The notes beneath the pieces are model-generated. The model saw only the letters and a program-made list of their open reading frames with translations. It was not told the DNA's origin and ran no database searches. Shown here in pieces: positions 1 through 5,585 of a stretch of DNA of 9,519 bases (within the stretch, counting starts at the first letter, position 1; each line of letters begins with the position of its first letter). The stretch is taken from assembly GCA_964429265.1 (NCBI GenBank), contig CAYSBK010000091.1, positions 1-9,519 of the forward strand. The letters are read 5' to 3'. The translations under genes and the position numbers were made by a program. This stretch comes from CAYSBK01 sp964429265 (GTDB lineage: Bacteria > Planctomycetota > Phycisphaerae > Sedimentisphaerales > Anaerobacaceae).

Positions 1-54
1 GGCCACAACCTGCCTCAAAAAATAGTTTTTCGAAATCCTTCTTAGCCGTTTCAT
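1..54 (-). CDS. Start of a truncated gene downstream of the TpsB-like transporter (18 codons visible)
   Basis: An open frame starts with ATG at 54-52 and runs off the left edge. It reads MKRLRRISKNYFLRQVVA. A good Shine-Dalgarno stretch, GAAGGGG, lies at about 68-62 on the minus strand, 7 nt before the ATG. The N-terminus is strongly basic and then turns hydrophobic, as at the beginning of a signal peptide. It lies 96 bp after the stop of the TpsB-like gene on the same strand, so co-transcription is likely. In two-partner secretion loci the gene beside the pore usually encodes the large exported partner, which would fit. This is inference from position only. Eighteen residues cannot identify a family, and no hallmark of the TpsA secretion domain is visible in the window. 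Confidence 0.6.
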   Translation of the reverse strand, partial: MKRLRRISKNYFLRQVVA

Positions 55-150
55 CGTTTTTCCCCTTCTACAAAAAAAGTTTTATTTTTCCGGGTCCATC
101 CCACCCTCTTTATCCATAATAACATCTGCCGATTACTTGTTTTTGCGTTT

Positions 151-2046
151 CTACCATCTCCACATAAAGCCCGCGTTTACGTGACCCTTGCCTTCTCTTG
201 TGCTGTCGGTGGCGTTCAGCGGGTATCCGTAGTACACCGCGCCGCTGAAGTTGTCGCCGAGTTCCACAATCAGCCCGCCGCCGACCGACATCAGTTCTTC
301 GTAGCTTTTTTCAGTCGCCAGGTGATCCTTGATCTTGGCTCTGCCGTAGTCGAAGAATGCCAGCGGCGCCAGTTTTCTAACGAACGGCTTGGCCGACTGC
401 TCGGATTCCTCGGCCCCGGCAGGCTCGAGAGTCTTCTGGTACTTGACGATGTCGAACTCATACTGGACCGACGCCAGTATTCCGCCATCGGCCACGAACT
501 CGTACTCGTCGTAGCCGCGTATGCTGTACATACCGCCGAAGGCGGTCATCTTGGCCGGCACCAGCCTTTCGTCCGAGCCTATCCAGCGGAAGTTGCCGCT
601 TACGCGGTTGACCTTGTTGGGGTCGAGGTACCGGCTGTGCGTCGCCGAAGCCGTGTAGATCGCGAAATCGGAATCGGAGTTCGTCCGGGCCAGGTTGAAC
701 TCGTCGGCATCCGATTTTCCGCCCAGGCTTTCGTACCAGTCCAGTTGTATCCTGGTTTCATCGATGTCGGTCCGGCGGTGTATGTCGAGTCCCCAGCGTG
801 CCAGCCAGAACTTGATGTCTGTCCCGAGGAAACTCGGGAACAGCGACGGCGTAACCTTGCTGCGGGTGTATTCGAAGCCGCCCTTGGCATCGAAGAACCA
901 GCCGCCCGTCTGCAAAAAGTTGTATCGCAGCATCGACCCGAAGAAGGAACCTCGCCCGAGAAAACCGGTCGGTCCGGTCTCGGGGGTGATGTCGAACTCG
1001 TTGTGCCCCCCGTAGGTGCTCAGCCGCAGGCCCGGCCCCCACACCGGGATGTCATAACTGCCGTAAATCGAGTAGTTTTCATCGATGGTGGAGTCCCAGG
1101 GTGCCTGGTAAATTGCGGAAAACGCATCGTCGAAGCCGAACAGGTTGGTGTTTATGACTCCGACCCTCGGGTTCCATTGCCTTTCCTTGGTGCCGGAGTT
1201 ATCCACCTGGATGAACCAGTGCCAGGGATTCGCCTCGTAAATGTCGTACCTGACGGCGAGCGACTTGGGCTGGGGGCCCTGGCTTACGGTTGCCGAGACG
1301 TACCTGTCGGGATTCAGGTTCAACAGGTTCACGAACTCGTCGAGCTTTTTTTGATTGGCCACCTTGCCGACCTTGACCGGCGACCAGGCCTCGACGGCCG
1401 AGCGCCTCAAGTAACCCTTCTCGGTTTCGACCTGGTTGGGGTCATAAGTCTTGATGGTCACCGCCGCCACCACAGCCTCGAGAACTTCGATGGGCAGGAT
1501 GTCGTCACGAAGCCTGACCCCTTCGATGACGGCTTCGGCCGGCACGTACACGTATATGCCGCCGTAATGTTTCCTGCGGTAAACCGACAGTATGTACCGG
1601 GTAAGGCCCTGTATGGTCCTTGCCGAGATTTGTCTGGGCGTTCCCGGATTCAGAATAACATCCTTTACAGTCCTAAAATCGTACAAATACTTGCTTTCGG
1701 CCTCCGTCAGCGGCTTGTCGGATTCGTTGTATACCAGCGGCATCGCGTCGAATATCTCGTCGGTTGAGATAAGCGTGTTGCCGCTTAGTCGAATCTCCTT
1801 TACCGTCATCTTCGTGGTTGTGTCGGCCGGCAGGTCTACCTGGTCGATCACCGCCTCCAGCTCGACCATAGCCTCTTCGAATGCCTGCCGAGCAGCTTCA
1901 CGTTTCGCGCGTTCGGCCTCTTCACGCATCTGCCGGATTCGTTCGGCCTCGGGCGCCTTTTCAAACGGCTCGGAATCCGCCGCCCAGCACACCGCCGCAA
2001 CCAGCAGGATGATGAAAGACCCCAAGAGTTTCTTTCCAAAATCCAT
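151..2046 (-). CDS. Omp85-superfamily outer-membrane transporter, TpsB/ShlB/FhaC-like
   Basis: A 631-residue precursor of a beta-barrel that probably secretes or inserts a partner protein across the outer membrane. Residues 1-22 form a signal peptide (KK, then a hydrophobic stretch ending WAA). Residues 26-70 are highly charged and helix-forming (E/R/K/A-rich), comparable in position to the plug helix or linker of TpsB proteins. Residues about 78-175 and 185-270 resemble two POTRA domains (the first begins around VKEIRLSGNTLIS). Residues about 273-631 alternate in beta-barrel fashion. The motif GGMYSIRGYDEYE (504-516) holds the IRGY form of the conserved (V/I)RG(F/Y) of the Omp85 L6 loop, and the chain ends in FMWRW, a typical C-terminal aromatic beta-signal. 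Length and two POTRAs fit TpsB (about 550-600 residues) better than BamA (five POTRAs, about 800). The start is set by AAGGAG at 2060-2055, 8 nt before ATG. A predicted long leader precedes it and a signal-peptide-like gene follows it. The substrate is unknown; a TamA-like or general Omp85 role is the alternative. Confidence 0.82.
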   Translation of the reverse strand: MDFGKKLLGSFIILLVAAVCWAADSEPFEKAPEAERIRQMREEAERAKREAARQAFEEAMVELEAVIDQVDLPADTTTKMTVKEIRLSGNTLISTDEIFDAMPLVYNESDKPLTEAESKYLYDFRTVKDVILNPGTPRQISARTIQGLTRYILSVYRRKHYGGIYVYVPAEAVIEGVRLRDDILPIEVLEAVVAAVTIKTYDPNQVETEKGYLRRSAVEAWSPVKVGKVANQKKLDEFVNLLNLNPDRYVSATVSQGPQPKSLAVRYDIYEANPWHWFIQVDNSGTKERQWNPRVGVINTNLFGFDDAFSAIYQAPWDSTIDENYSIYGSYDIPVWGPGLRLSTYGGHNEFDITPETGPTGFLGRGSFFGSMLRYNFLQTGGWFFDAKGGFEYTRSKVTPSLFPSFLGTDIKFWLARWGLDIHRRTDIDETRIQLDWYESLGGKSDADEFNLARTNSDSDFAIYTASATHSRYLDPNKVNRVSGNFRWIGSDERLVPAKMTAFGGMYSIRGYDEYEFVADGGILASVQYEFDIVKYQKTLEPAGAEESEQSAKPFVRKLAPLAFFDYGRAKIKDHLATEKSYEELMSVGGGLIVELGDNFSGAVYYGYPLNATDSTREGKGHVNAGFMWRW

Positions 2047-2251
2047 CCTTAATTCTCCTTAACGATAGCCCCTGAATGTTTTGCTGAATCGCACGTTACC
2101 CCCTTGAAGTTTCCCACGTAAAAGCTCCGGTGTGAATACGCATATTCCCGCCAGTGTCCGTAAATGCAAAGGTTCGACTCCACTACCTGCTTGTGGGTTC
2201 CTCCGTGAACACGGCTTTCAGTCAGGTCTGCTTTACGATAACAGGTAGCGA
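2047..2251 (-). promoter_or_regulatory. Long, apparently structured 5' leader of the TpsB-like gene, family not recognised
   Basis: About 205 nt separate the predicted transcription start (near 2251) from the ATG at 2046. Read as minus-strand RNA, the 5' end UCGCUACCUG (2251-2242) can pair over 10 bp, with two G-U pairs, with CAGGUAGUGG (2189-2180). The same 5' segment can instead pair as UACC with GGUA (2100-2097) and UCGC with GCGA (2092-2089), closing a domain of about 163 nt. Local hairpins are CCGUGUUCACGG (2214-2203) and GAAUA-UGCG-UAUUC (2147-2134), flanked by CUGG/CCGG with one G-U pair. The G-U pairs would be A-C mismatches on the other strand, which favours minus-strand RNA. The frame 2345-2049 is open throughout, but its only upstream start is TTG and I do not call it a gene. 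I could not match any known riboswitch or 6S RNA with confidence. Confidence 0.4.
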
Positions 2252-2257
2252 CACCGA

Positions 2258-2286
2258 AGTAAAAATAAAAATCGCTGCTTTGCCAA
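2258..2286 (-). promoter_or_regulatory. Candidate promoter of the TpsB-like gene
   Basis: On the minus strand TTGGCA (2286-2281) is followed after 17 nt by TTTACT (2263-2258), reasonable -35 and -10 hexamers in an AT-rich stretch (2258-2297) within otherwise GC-rich DNA. Initiation 6-8 nt downstream would fall at about 2252-2250, exactly where the base-paired arm of the leader begins. The -10 matches consensus at 4 of 6 positions, so the call is plausible rather than firm. Confidence 0.4.
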
Positions 2287-2336
2287 AAAAAATCAACGCA
2301 AGGCTGCCCACTTACCCCGCCCCGGAAACGCTGTGC

Positions 2337-2359
2337 AGGCGGCAAGCAAGAACCCGCCT
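2337..2359. repeat. Short perfect inverted repeat upstream of queC
   Basis: AGGCGG (2337-2342) and CCGCCT (2354-2359) form a perfect 6-bp inverted repeat with an 11-nt spacer. It lies about 60 bp upstream of the queC -10 element, in the divergent region between the transporter and queC. It could be an operator or a chance hairpin. It does not have the loop and A-rich tail of a preQ1-I riboswitch. Apart from this and the promoters, I see nothing else in 2298-2415. Confidence 0.25.
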
Positions 2360-2415
2360 ATTATGCGACGTTCGCCCATTTTGTCCACTTTGCCCTGTTT
2401 TGCGGCTGGCGCCCC

Positions 2416-2424
2416 TGTTATACT
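2416..2424 (+). promoter_or_regulatory. Extended -10 promoter of queC-queE
   Basis: TG-T-TATACT is an extended -10 element whose hexamer matches TATAAT at 5 of 6 positions. The -35 region (about 2396-2401, TGTTTT) is poor, as is common for extended -10 promoters. Initiation near 2431 would give a leader of about 26 nt, too short for a riboswitch. The queC Shine-Dalgarno AGGA is at 2447-2450. Confidence 0.5.
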
Positions 2425-2456
2425 GTTGGTCATCACCAGGTTGGACAGGACGCAAG

Positions 2457-3194
2457 ATGGCTGCGAAGGCATCAAGAAAAGCTGTTGTACTTCTAAGCGG
2501 CGGCGTGGACTCGGCTACCACGCTGGCGATAGCGGCCGGCAAAGGCTTCGAATGTTACGCCCTGACGTTCGCATACGGACAACGCCACAGTTGCGAGATA
2601 GAGGCCGCAAGGAAGGTGGCGTCGTCCTTGAACGTCGTCGACCACAGGCTGGTGGAGCTTGAGCCTGCCTGTTTCGGCGGTTCCGTACTTACCGATTCTA
2701 GCGCAGCCGTGCCGAAAGACAGACCTGTACCCCCACAGGTCGGCCAGATTCCACCGACGTACGTGCCGGCTCGCAACACGATATTCTTAAGTTACGCGCT
2801 GGCCTGGGCGGAGGTACTCGGCGCATTCGACATTTTCATCGGCGCCAACTCGACCGACTACAGCGGCTATCCTGACTGCCGGGCCGAGTTCATCGAGGCC
2901 TTCGAGAACATGGCGAACCTTGCCACGGCTGCGGCGGTTCAGGGCAGGGGCAGATTCACAATTCACGCGCCGCTTATGAATATGACGAAGGGTCAGATTA
3001 TCCTGGCCGGCAGCAGGCTGGGCGTGGACTTCTCGCTGACCCATAGCTGCTACGACCCCGATGCCCAGGGCAGAAGTTGTGGTCGCTGCGACTCGTGCCG
3101 CCTCAGACTGAAAGGTTTTGCCGAGGCCGGCCTGAAAGACCCCGTCAGTTACCTGCAAATCCCTGAACCATACCGTGGATCAAGATCAATATGA
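2457..3194 (+). CDS. queC: 7-cyano-7-deazaguanine (preQ0) synthase QueC
   Basis: A 245-residue cytosolic enzyme that converts 7-carboxy-7-deazaguanine and ammonia to preQ0 using ATP, on the way to queuosine in tRNA. The N-terminus carries the PP-loop pyrophosphatase motif SGGVDS (residues 14-19). The YVPARNTIFLS segment (102-112) and IGANSTDYSGYPDCR (128-142) are family hallmarks. The C-terminal zinc site is complete: HSCY (C198) followed by CGRCDSC (C208, C211, C214). Length is close to the usual 220-240. The frame stays open upstream to 2154, but the ATG at 2457 is chosen because AGGA lies 6 nt before it and homology begins there (AVVLLSGGVDS). Its stop overlaps the queE start as ATGA, implying translational coupling. 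No queD or queF is visible nearby. Confidence 0.95.
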   Translation: MAAKASRKAVVLLSGGVDSATTLAIAAGKGFECYALTFAYGQRHSCEIEAARKVASSLNVVDHRLVELEPACFGGSVLTDSSAAVPKDRPVPPQVGQIPPTYVPARNTIFLSYALAWAEVLGAFDIFIGANSTDYSGYPDCRAEFIEAFENMANLATAAAVQGRGRFTIHAPLMNMTKGQIILAGSRLGVDFSLTHSCYDPDAQGRSCGRCDSCRLRLKGFAEAGLKDPVSYLQIPEPYRGSRSI

Positions 3195-3889
3195 GAGTAA
3201 GTGAAATCTTTTACTCGCTGCAGGGCGAGGGCTTCCTGGCGGGCGTGCCGAGCATCTTTGTGCGGCTTGCCGGCTGTCCGCTGCGCTGCCGATGGTGCGA
3301 CACAAAGTACGCCTGGACCGCTGAAGCCGCAACCAACTACAGCATAGAAACAATCCTCCGACAAACCAGCCGGTGGAACTGTTCCCACGTTGTCGTCACC
3401 GGCGGCGAGCCGATGATAAACCCGGATATGTCGGCCAGGTTCGAGCTGCCGGATCTGCTCGAACGGTTCAAGAAACTCGGCAAGCACGTAACGATAGAGA
3501 CCTCGGGCATTGCGTATGTGCCGGGTCTGGCGTGCGACCTTATGAGCATCAGCCCGAAGCTGTCCAACTCCACACCGCAAGAGCCTGAACTTTCGGCAAC
3601 CCACGAAAAGATTCGCCTGGACACGGCCGTGCTGAAAACGCTCATAGAGAATTACAACTATCAGCTGAAGTTTGTCATCGACCAGCCCGGCGATCTCGAC
3701 GAGGTTCTCGAATTACTGCACGAACTTGAAGAGGTCGACCGGGACAGAGTGATGCTGATGCCACAGGCCGGAACGACGGCCGAATTAGCCGACGCCTCAG
3801 GTATGGTCGCGCAGCTTTGTTTACGCAGCGGCTTTGCGTTCTGTCAGCGACTGCAGGTGTTGTTGTGGAACGGCCAGGCTGGAATGTAG
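3191..3889 (+). CDS. queE: 7-carboxy-7-deazaguanine synthase QueE (radical SAM)
   Basis: A 232-residue radical-SAM enzyme that turns 6-carboxytetrahydropterin into 7-carboxy-7-deazaguanine, the substrate of QueC. The N-terminal FYSLQGEG (7-14) is the QueE signature. It is followed by the cluster-binding CPLRCRWC, a CX3CX2C arrangement (C29, C33, C36), rather than a CX14CX2C variant. GGEP (71-74) is the SAM-binding motif, TIETSG (101-106) and SPK (121-123) are typical of the family, and the C-terminus (QRLQVLLW) is intact. The ATG overlaps the queC stop by 4 bp. No strong Shine-Dalgarno precedes it, so reinitiation after QueC is the likely route. It depends on SAM, which metK further along would supply, though the two genes are not in one operon. 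Confidence 0.94.
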   Translation: MRVSEIFYSLQGEGFLAGVPSIFVRLAGCPLRCRWCDTKYAWTAEAATNYSIETILRQTSRWNCSHVVVTGGEPMINPDMSARFELPDLLERFKKLGKHVTIETSGIAYVPGLACDLMSISPKLSNSTPQEPELSATHEKIRLDTAVLKTLIENYNYQLKFVIDQPGDLDEVLELLHELEEVDRDRVMLMPQAGTTAELADASGMVAQLCLRSGFAFCQRLQVLLWNGQAGM

Positions 3890-3901
3890 CACCGCGACTA
3901 T

Positions 3902-3919
3902 CGCCCGGCTGCGCGGGCG
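3902..3919. terminator. Small GC hairpin between the convergent queE and protease genes
   Basis: CGCCCG-GCTGCG-CGGGCG gives a perfect 6-bp stem with a 6-nt loop inside the 48-bp gap between the two convergent stops (3889 and 3938). No T-tract follows on either strand, so it is not a classical intrinsic terminator. It may contribute to ending both transcripts. Confidence 0.3.
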
Positions 3920-3937
3920 CCGTTGAAACCGGTGTTG

Positions 3938-5086
3938 CTATGGCGGTCCGCCGGGTTCGTGCCGCCCGCTGCCGCCCTGTGCCGCAAGAAAATTCAGCAG
4001 GTCATTGAGCCTAATCACACCCACAAGGCGCCCGGCATCGACCACCAGAAGCGTGTTGCTGCCGGTGCGGTTCATAAGCGAAACAGCTTCCGCGGCATCG
4101 GCAGAAGGCGAAATGGTATTGGTCCCGTCGCAGGGTCTGACCATCTCACCTACGCGGTATTCGCCCACGCGATCCCGCGGTATGTGCCCGATGTCCGCAA
4201 GACTTATGCACCCGATGAGCCTGCCGACGTCCGCAACCGGAAATATCTCCTGGCCGTGCGGGTGAAAATACTCGGCGACGACGTTTTCCAGGCGCTCGGC
4301 GGCCGGAATAACCTTGGGGTTCGTCTGCATAAGCCGACCCACCTGCACGCCGGCCAGGCCGGTTCGCATCATAAACCCCCGGTAAGACATCCGCGAGGCA
4401 CCGCGAATGAACATCCCGATCAGCAGGTACCACAATCCACCAACCAGGCCGCCTTTTACCAGGGTCACCACGCCAAGGCCCATCAGCAACAACCCGAAAG
4501 CCGACCCGAGGCTGGATGCGATCTTCGTGGCCCACCGCAGGTCCCCCTTGACCGCCCACAAAACCGACCGGAAAATCCTGCCTCCATCGAGTGGATAAGC
4601 CGGCACCATATTGAACACAGCCAGGACAAGGTTTATCCATACCAGATACCGCAGGACGCCACCAACCGGTCCGGGCAGATGCAGTTTCGCACCGGCAAGG
4701 TAAAGGGCGTAAAACCCCGACCCCAGCAGGACGCTCGACACGGGTCCAGCCAGCGCCATGGCAAACTCGGACTTTGCATTGGGTGGCTCGGCCGCCATCT
4801 CGGCCACGCCTCCGAAAATAAAGAGCGTTATCCCGCGTATGGGAAGCCCGAAATACCGGGCGACCATCGAGTGACAGAACTCGTGAAATACGATGGAGAT
4901 AAACAGCCCGGCTACTCCGGCTATGCCCATCAACCAGTACACCGGGCGCGAATAACCGGGCAAATAGTGTGGGAAGACGCTTTCGGCAAGCGAAAAGCTG
5001 ACAAGTACAGCGACGATGATCCAGGACAGGTCGATACCGACCCTGAAGCCTAACAGCGAGAACAAGTGGAACTTTTTTCCGAACAT
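3938..5086 (-). CDS. M50 (site-2-protease family) membrane metalloprotease with C-terminal CBS domains
   Basis: A 382-residue polytopic membrane protein that probably cleaves substrates within the bilayer. The zinc site is complete: HEFCH (68-72, catalytic E69) and NMVPAYPLDGGR (159-170, zinc ligand D167). Several hydrophobic helices surround these (about 18-35, 50-67, 107-132, 145-165, 195-228). Residues about 250-305 and 313-370 look like a tandem CBS pair, a cytosolic module that commonly senses adenine nucleotides. There is no PDZ domain, so this is the compact SpoIVFB/Rip3-like group rather than RseP. The ATG at 5086 is used because the first helix follows immediately; its Shine-Dalgarno is weak (GCAGAG). 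It is convergent with queE and divergent from the phasin-like gene, with which it shares a promoter region. Its substrate cannot be inferred, as no sigma or anti-sigma gene lies beside it. Confidence 0.9.
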   Translation of the reverse strand: MFGKKFHLFSLLGFRVGIDLSWIIVAVLVSFSLAESVFPHYLPGYSRPVYWLMGIAGVAGLFISIVFHEFCHSMVARYFGLPIRGITLFIFGGVAEMAAEPPNAKSEFAMALAGPVSSVLLGSGFYALYLAGAKLHLPGPVGGVLRYLVWINLVLAVFNMVPAYPLDGGRIFRSVLWAVKGDLRWATKIASSLGSAFGLLLMGLGVVTLVKGGLVGGLWYLLIGMFIRGASRMSYRGFMMRTGLAGVQVGRLMQTNPKVIPAAERLENVVAEYFHPHGQEIFPVADVGRLIGCISLADIGHIPRDRVGEYRVGEMVRPCDGTNTISPSADAAEAVSLMNRTGSNTLLVVDAGRLVGVIRLNDLLNFLAAQGGSGRHEPGGPP

Positions 5087-5190
5087 CTCTGCGTCGCCCG
5101 GTGTGCCTTTCTTGGGGTTGCGGCGTTTCGGCCGGGCGGATGACGCCGCCCCGGTAAGATGCGCCCCTTCCGGCCGAAAGCACAGACTAC

Positions 5191-5218
5191 TTGTAGATCC
5201 GGTTCAATGTGCTATTAT
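5191..5218 (+). promoter_or_regulatory. Promoter of the phasin-like/AarF operon
   Basis: TTGTAG (5191-5196) is followed after 16 nt by TATTAT (5213-5218). The TGC just before it makes an extended -10 (TGC-TATTAT). The hexamer matches TATAAT at 5 of 6 positions. Initiation near 5225 gives a leader of about 65 nt. It overlaps a -10 for the opposite strand. Confidence 0.5.
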
Positions 5219-5241
5219 ATGGGGAAAGGCAATCCGACAAT
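5214..5241 (-). promoter_or_regulatory. Overlapping opposite-strand promoter of the M50 protease gene
   Basis: On the minus strand a perfect TATAAT lies at 5219-5214, inside the plus-strand -10. The best upstream hexamers are TTGTCG or ATTGTC at about 5241-5235, with a 15-16 nt spacer, so the -35 is weak. Initiation near 5207 would give a leader of about 120 nt to the protease ATG. I saw nothing structured in that leader. Confidence 0.4.
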
Positions 5242-5290
5242 AGGCTTTTTTGCAGAAACGTTCGTTCGTAAGTATTTTGGGAGCAGGAAA

Positions 5291-5581
5291 ATGTTTGAAA
5301 CGCTGGACAAACTGATGTTGGCGGGTCTGGGGGCGATTTCGATGACGCGTGAGAAGGCCGAGAAGCTCTTCGACGAATACGTCAGTCGCGGTCGGGCCCA
5401 AAAAGAAAGCAAGGCCGGTTTCGTCAAGGAAATGATGGACACCGCCGAGAAGACGCGAGCGGAGCTGGCCAACATAGTCGCCGAGCAGGTCAGCAAAACG
5501 GTTGATAAGCTGAACCTCGCGACAAAGGATGATATCCGCAGACTCGAGGAGAAACTCGAGAAGGCCCAGGCCAGGGAGTAA
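5291..5581 (+). CDS. Small phasin-like coiled-coil protein (PhaF/COG3937-type)
   Basis: A 96-residue, highly charged helical protein. Residues 1-17 form an amphipathic, mildly hydrophobic helix (LDKLMLAGLGAIS), followed by REKAEKLFDEYVSRG (20-34), the typical start of proteins annotated as phasin or polyhydroxyalkanoate-synthesis-regulator family. From residue 40 to the end the chain is predicted helix with heptad-like spacing (ANIVAEQVSKTVDKL and DDIRRLEEKLEKA). The ATG at 5291 is chosen because GGGAGCAGG lies just before it; the open frame reaches 5159 but that extension crosses the promoter. The gene ends 4 bp before the AarF kinase start. A true polymer-granule role is unproven: no phaC is in the window, and small proteins of this type also occur in organisms not known to make PHA. 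A membrane- or lipid-associated partner of the kinase is an alternative. Confidence 0.75.
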   Translation: MFETLDKLMLAGLGAISMTREKAEKLFDEYVSRGRAQKESKAGFVKEMMDTAEKTRAELANIVAEQVSKTVDKLNLATKDDIRRLEEKLEKAQARE

Positions 5582-5585
5582 AATC

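Noticed and set aside
71..117. Terminator or tiny 11-codon gene between the transporter and the downstream gene (minus strand; GGGT/ACCC stem at 106-92, T7 further on).
   Set aside because: The stem is only 4 bp and lies too far from the T-run, and the short frame has no Shine-Dalgarno.
181..1767. Long open frame (528 codons) on the plus strand opposite the transporter.
   Set aside because: It is the antisense shadow of a GC-biased gene; the minus-strand protein has a signal peptide, POTRA domains and an IRGY motif.
2164..2188. tRNA or tmRNA T-arm, from GGTTCGACTCC at 2171-2181.
   Set aside because: The flanking bases give only two pairs of a T-stem (AAAGG against CCACT), there is no acceptor end or tag reading frame nearby.
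2095..2251. Cobalamin-riboswitch-like fragments on the plus strand (GGTG-N-GAAT at 2129-2137, CCCGC at 2147-2151, AGTCAGG at 2220-2226) and a GGACACTGG fragment on the minus strand.
   Set aside because: The fragments are in a suggestive order, but the P5 pairing partner and the second half of the B12 box are missing, similar hits occur on both strands, and the plus-strand gene starts about 200 nt further on behind its own promoter. An Infernal run against RF00174 would settle it.
2065..2251. Possible 6S RNA on the minus strand, because of length, rod-like pairing and a TTCAAGGG segment.
   Set aside because: I could not build the required central bubble and closing stem convincingly, and the segment fits better as an mRNA leader ending at a good Shine-Dalgarno.
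2049..2345. 98-codon open frame on the minus strand ending 2 nt before the transporter start.
   Set aside because: Its only upstream start is TTG without a Shine-Dalgarno, it spans the predicted promoter, and the composition is not protein-like in a way I recognise.
3923..5183. Overlapping long frames on both strands (plus 3923-5053; minus 4146-5183) in the M50 region.
   Set aside because: Both conflict with the M50 protease frame, which has the HEFCH and LDGGR motifs; the others are rich in Arg, Pro and His as expected of shadows.
5159..5290. N-terminal extension of the phasin-like protein using an upstream start.
   Set aside because: The extension would cover the promoter at 5191-5220, and the ATG at 5291 has the good Shine-Dalgarno and begins the conserved part.
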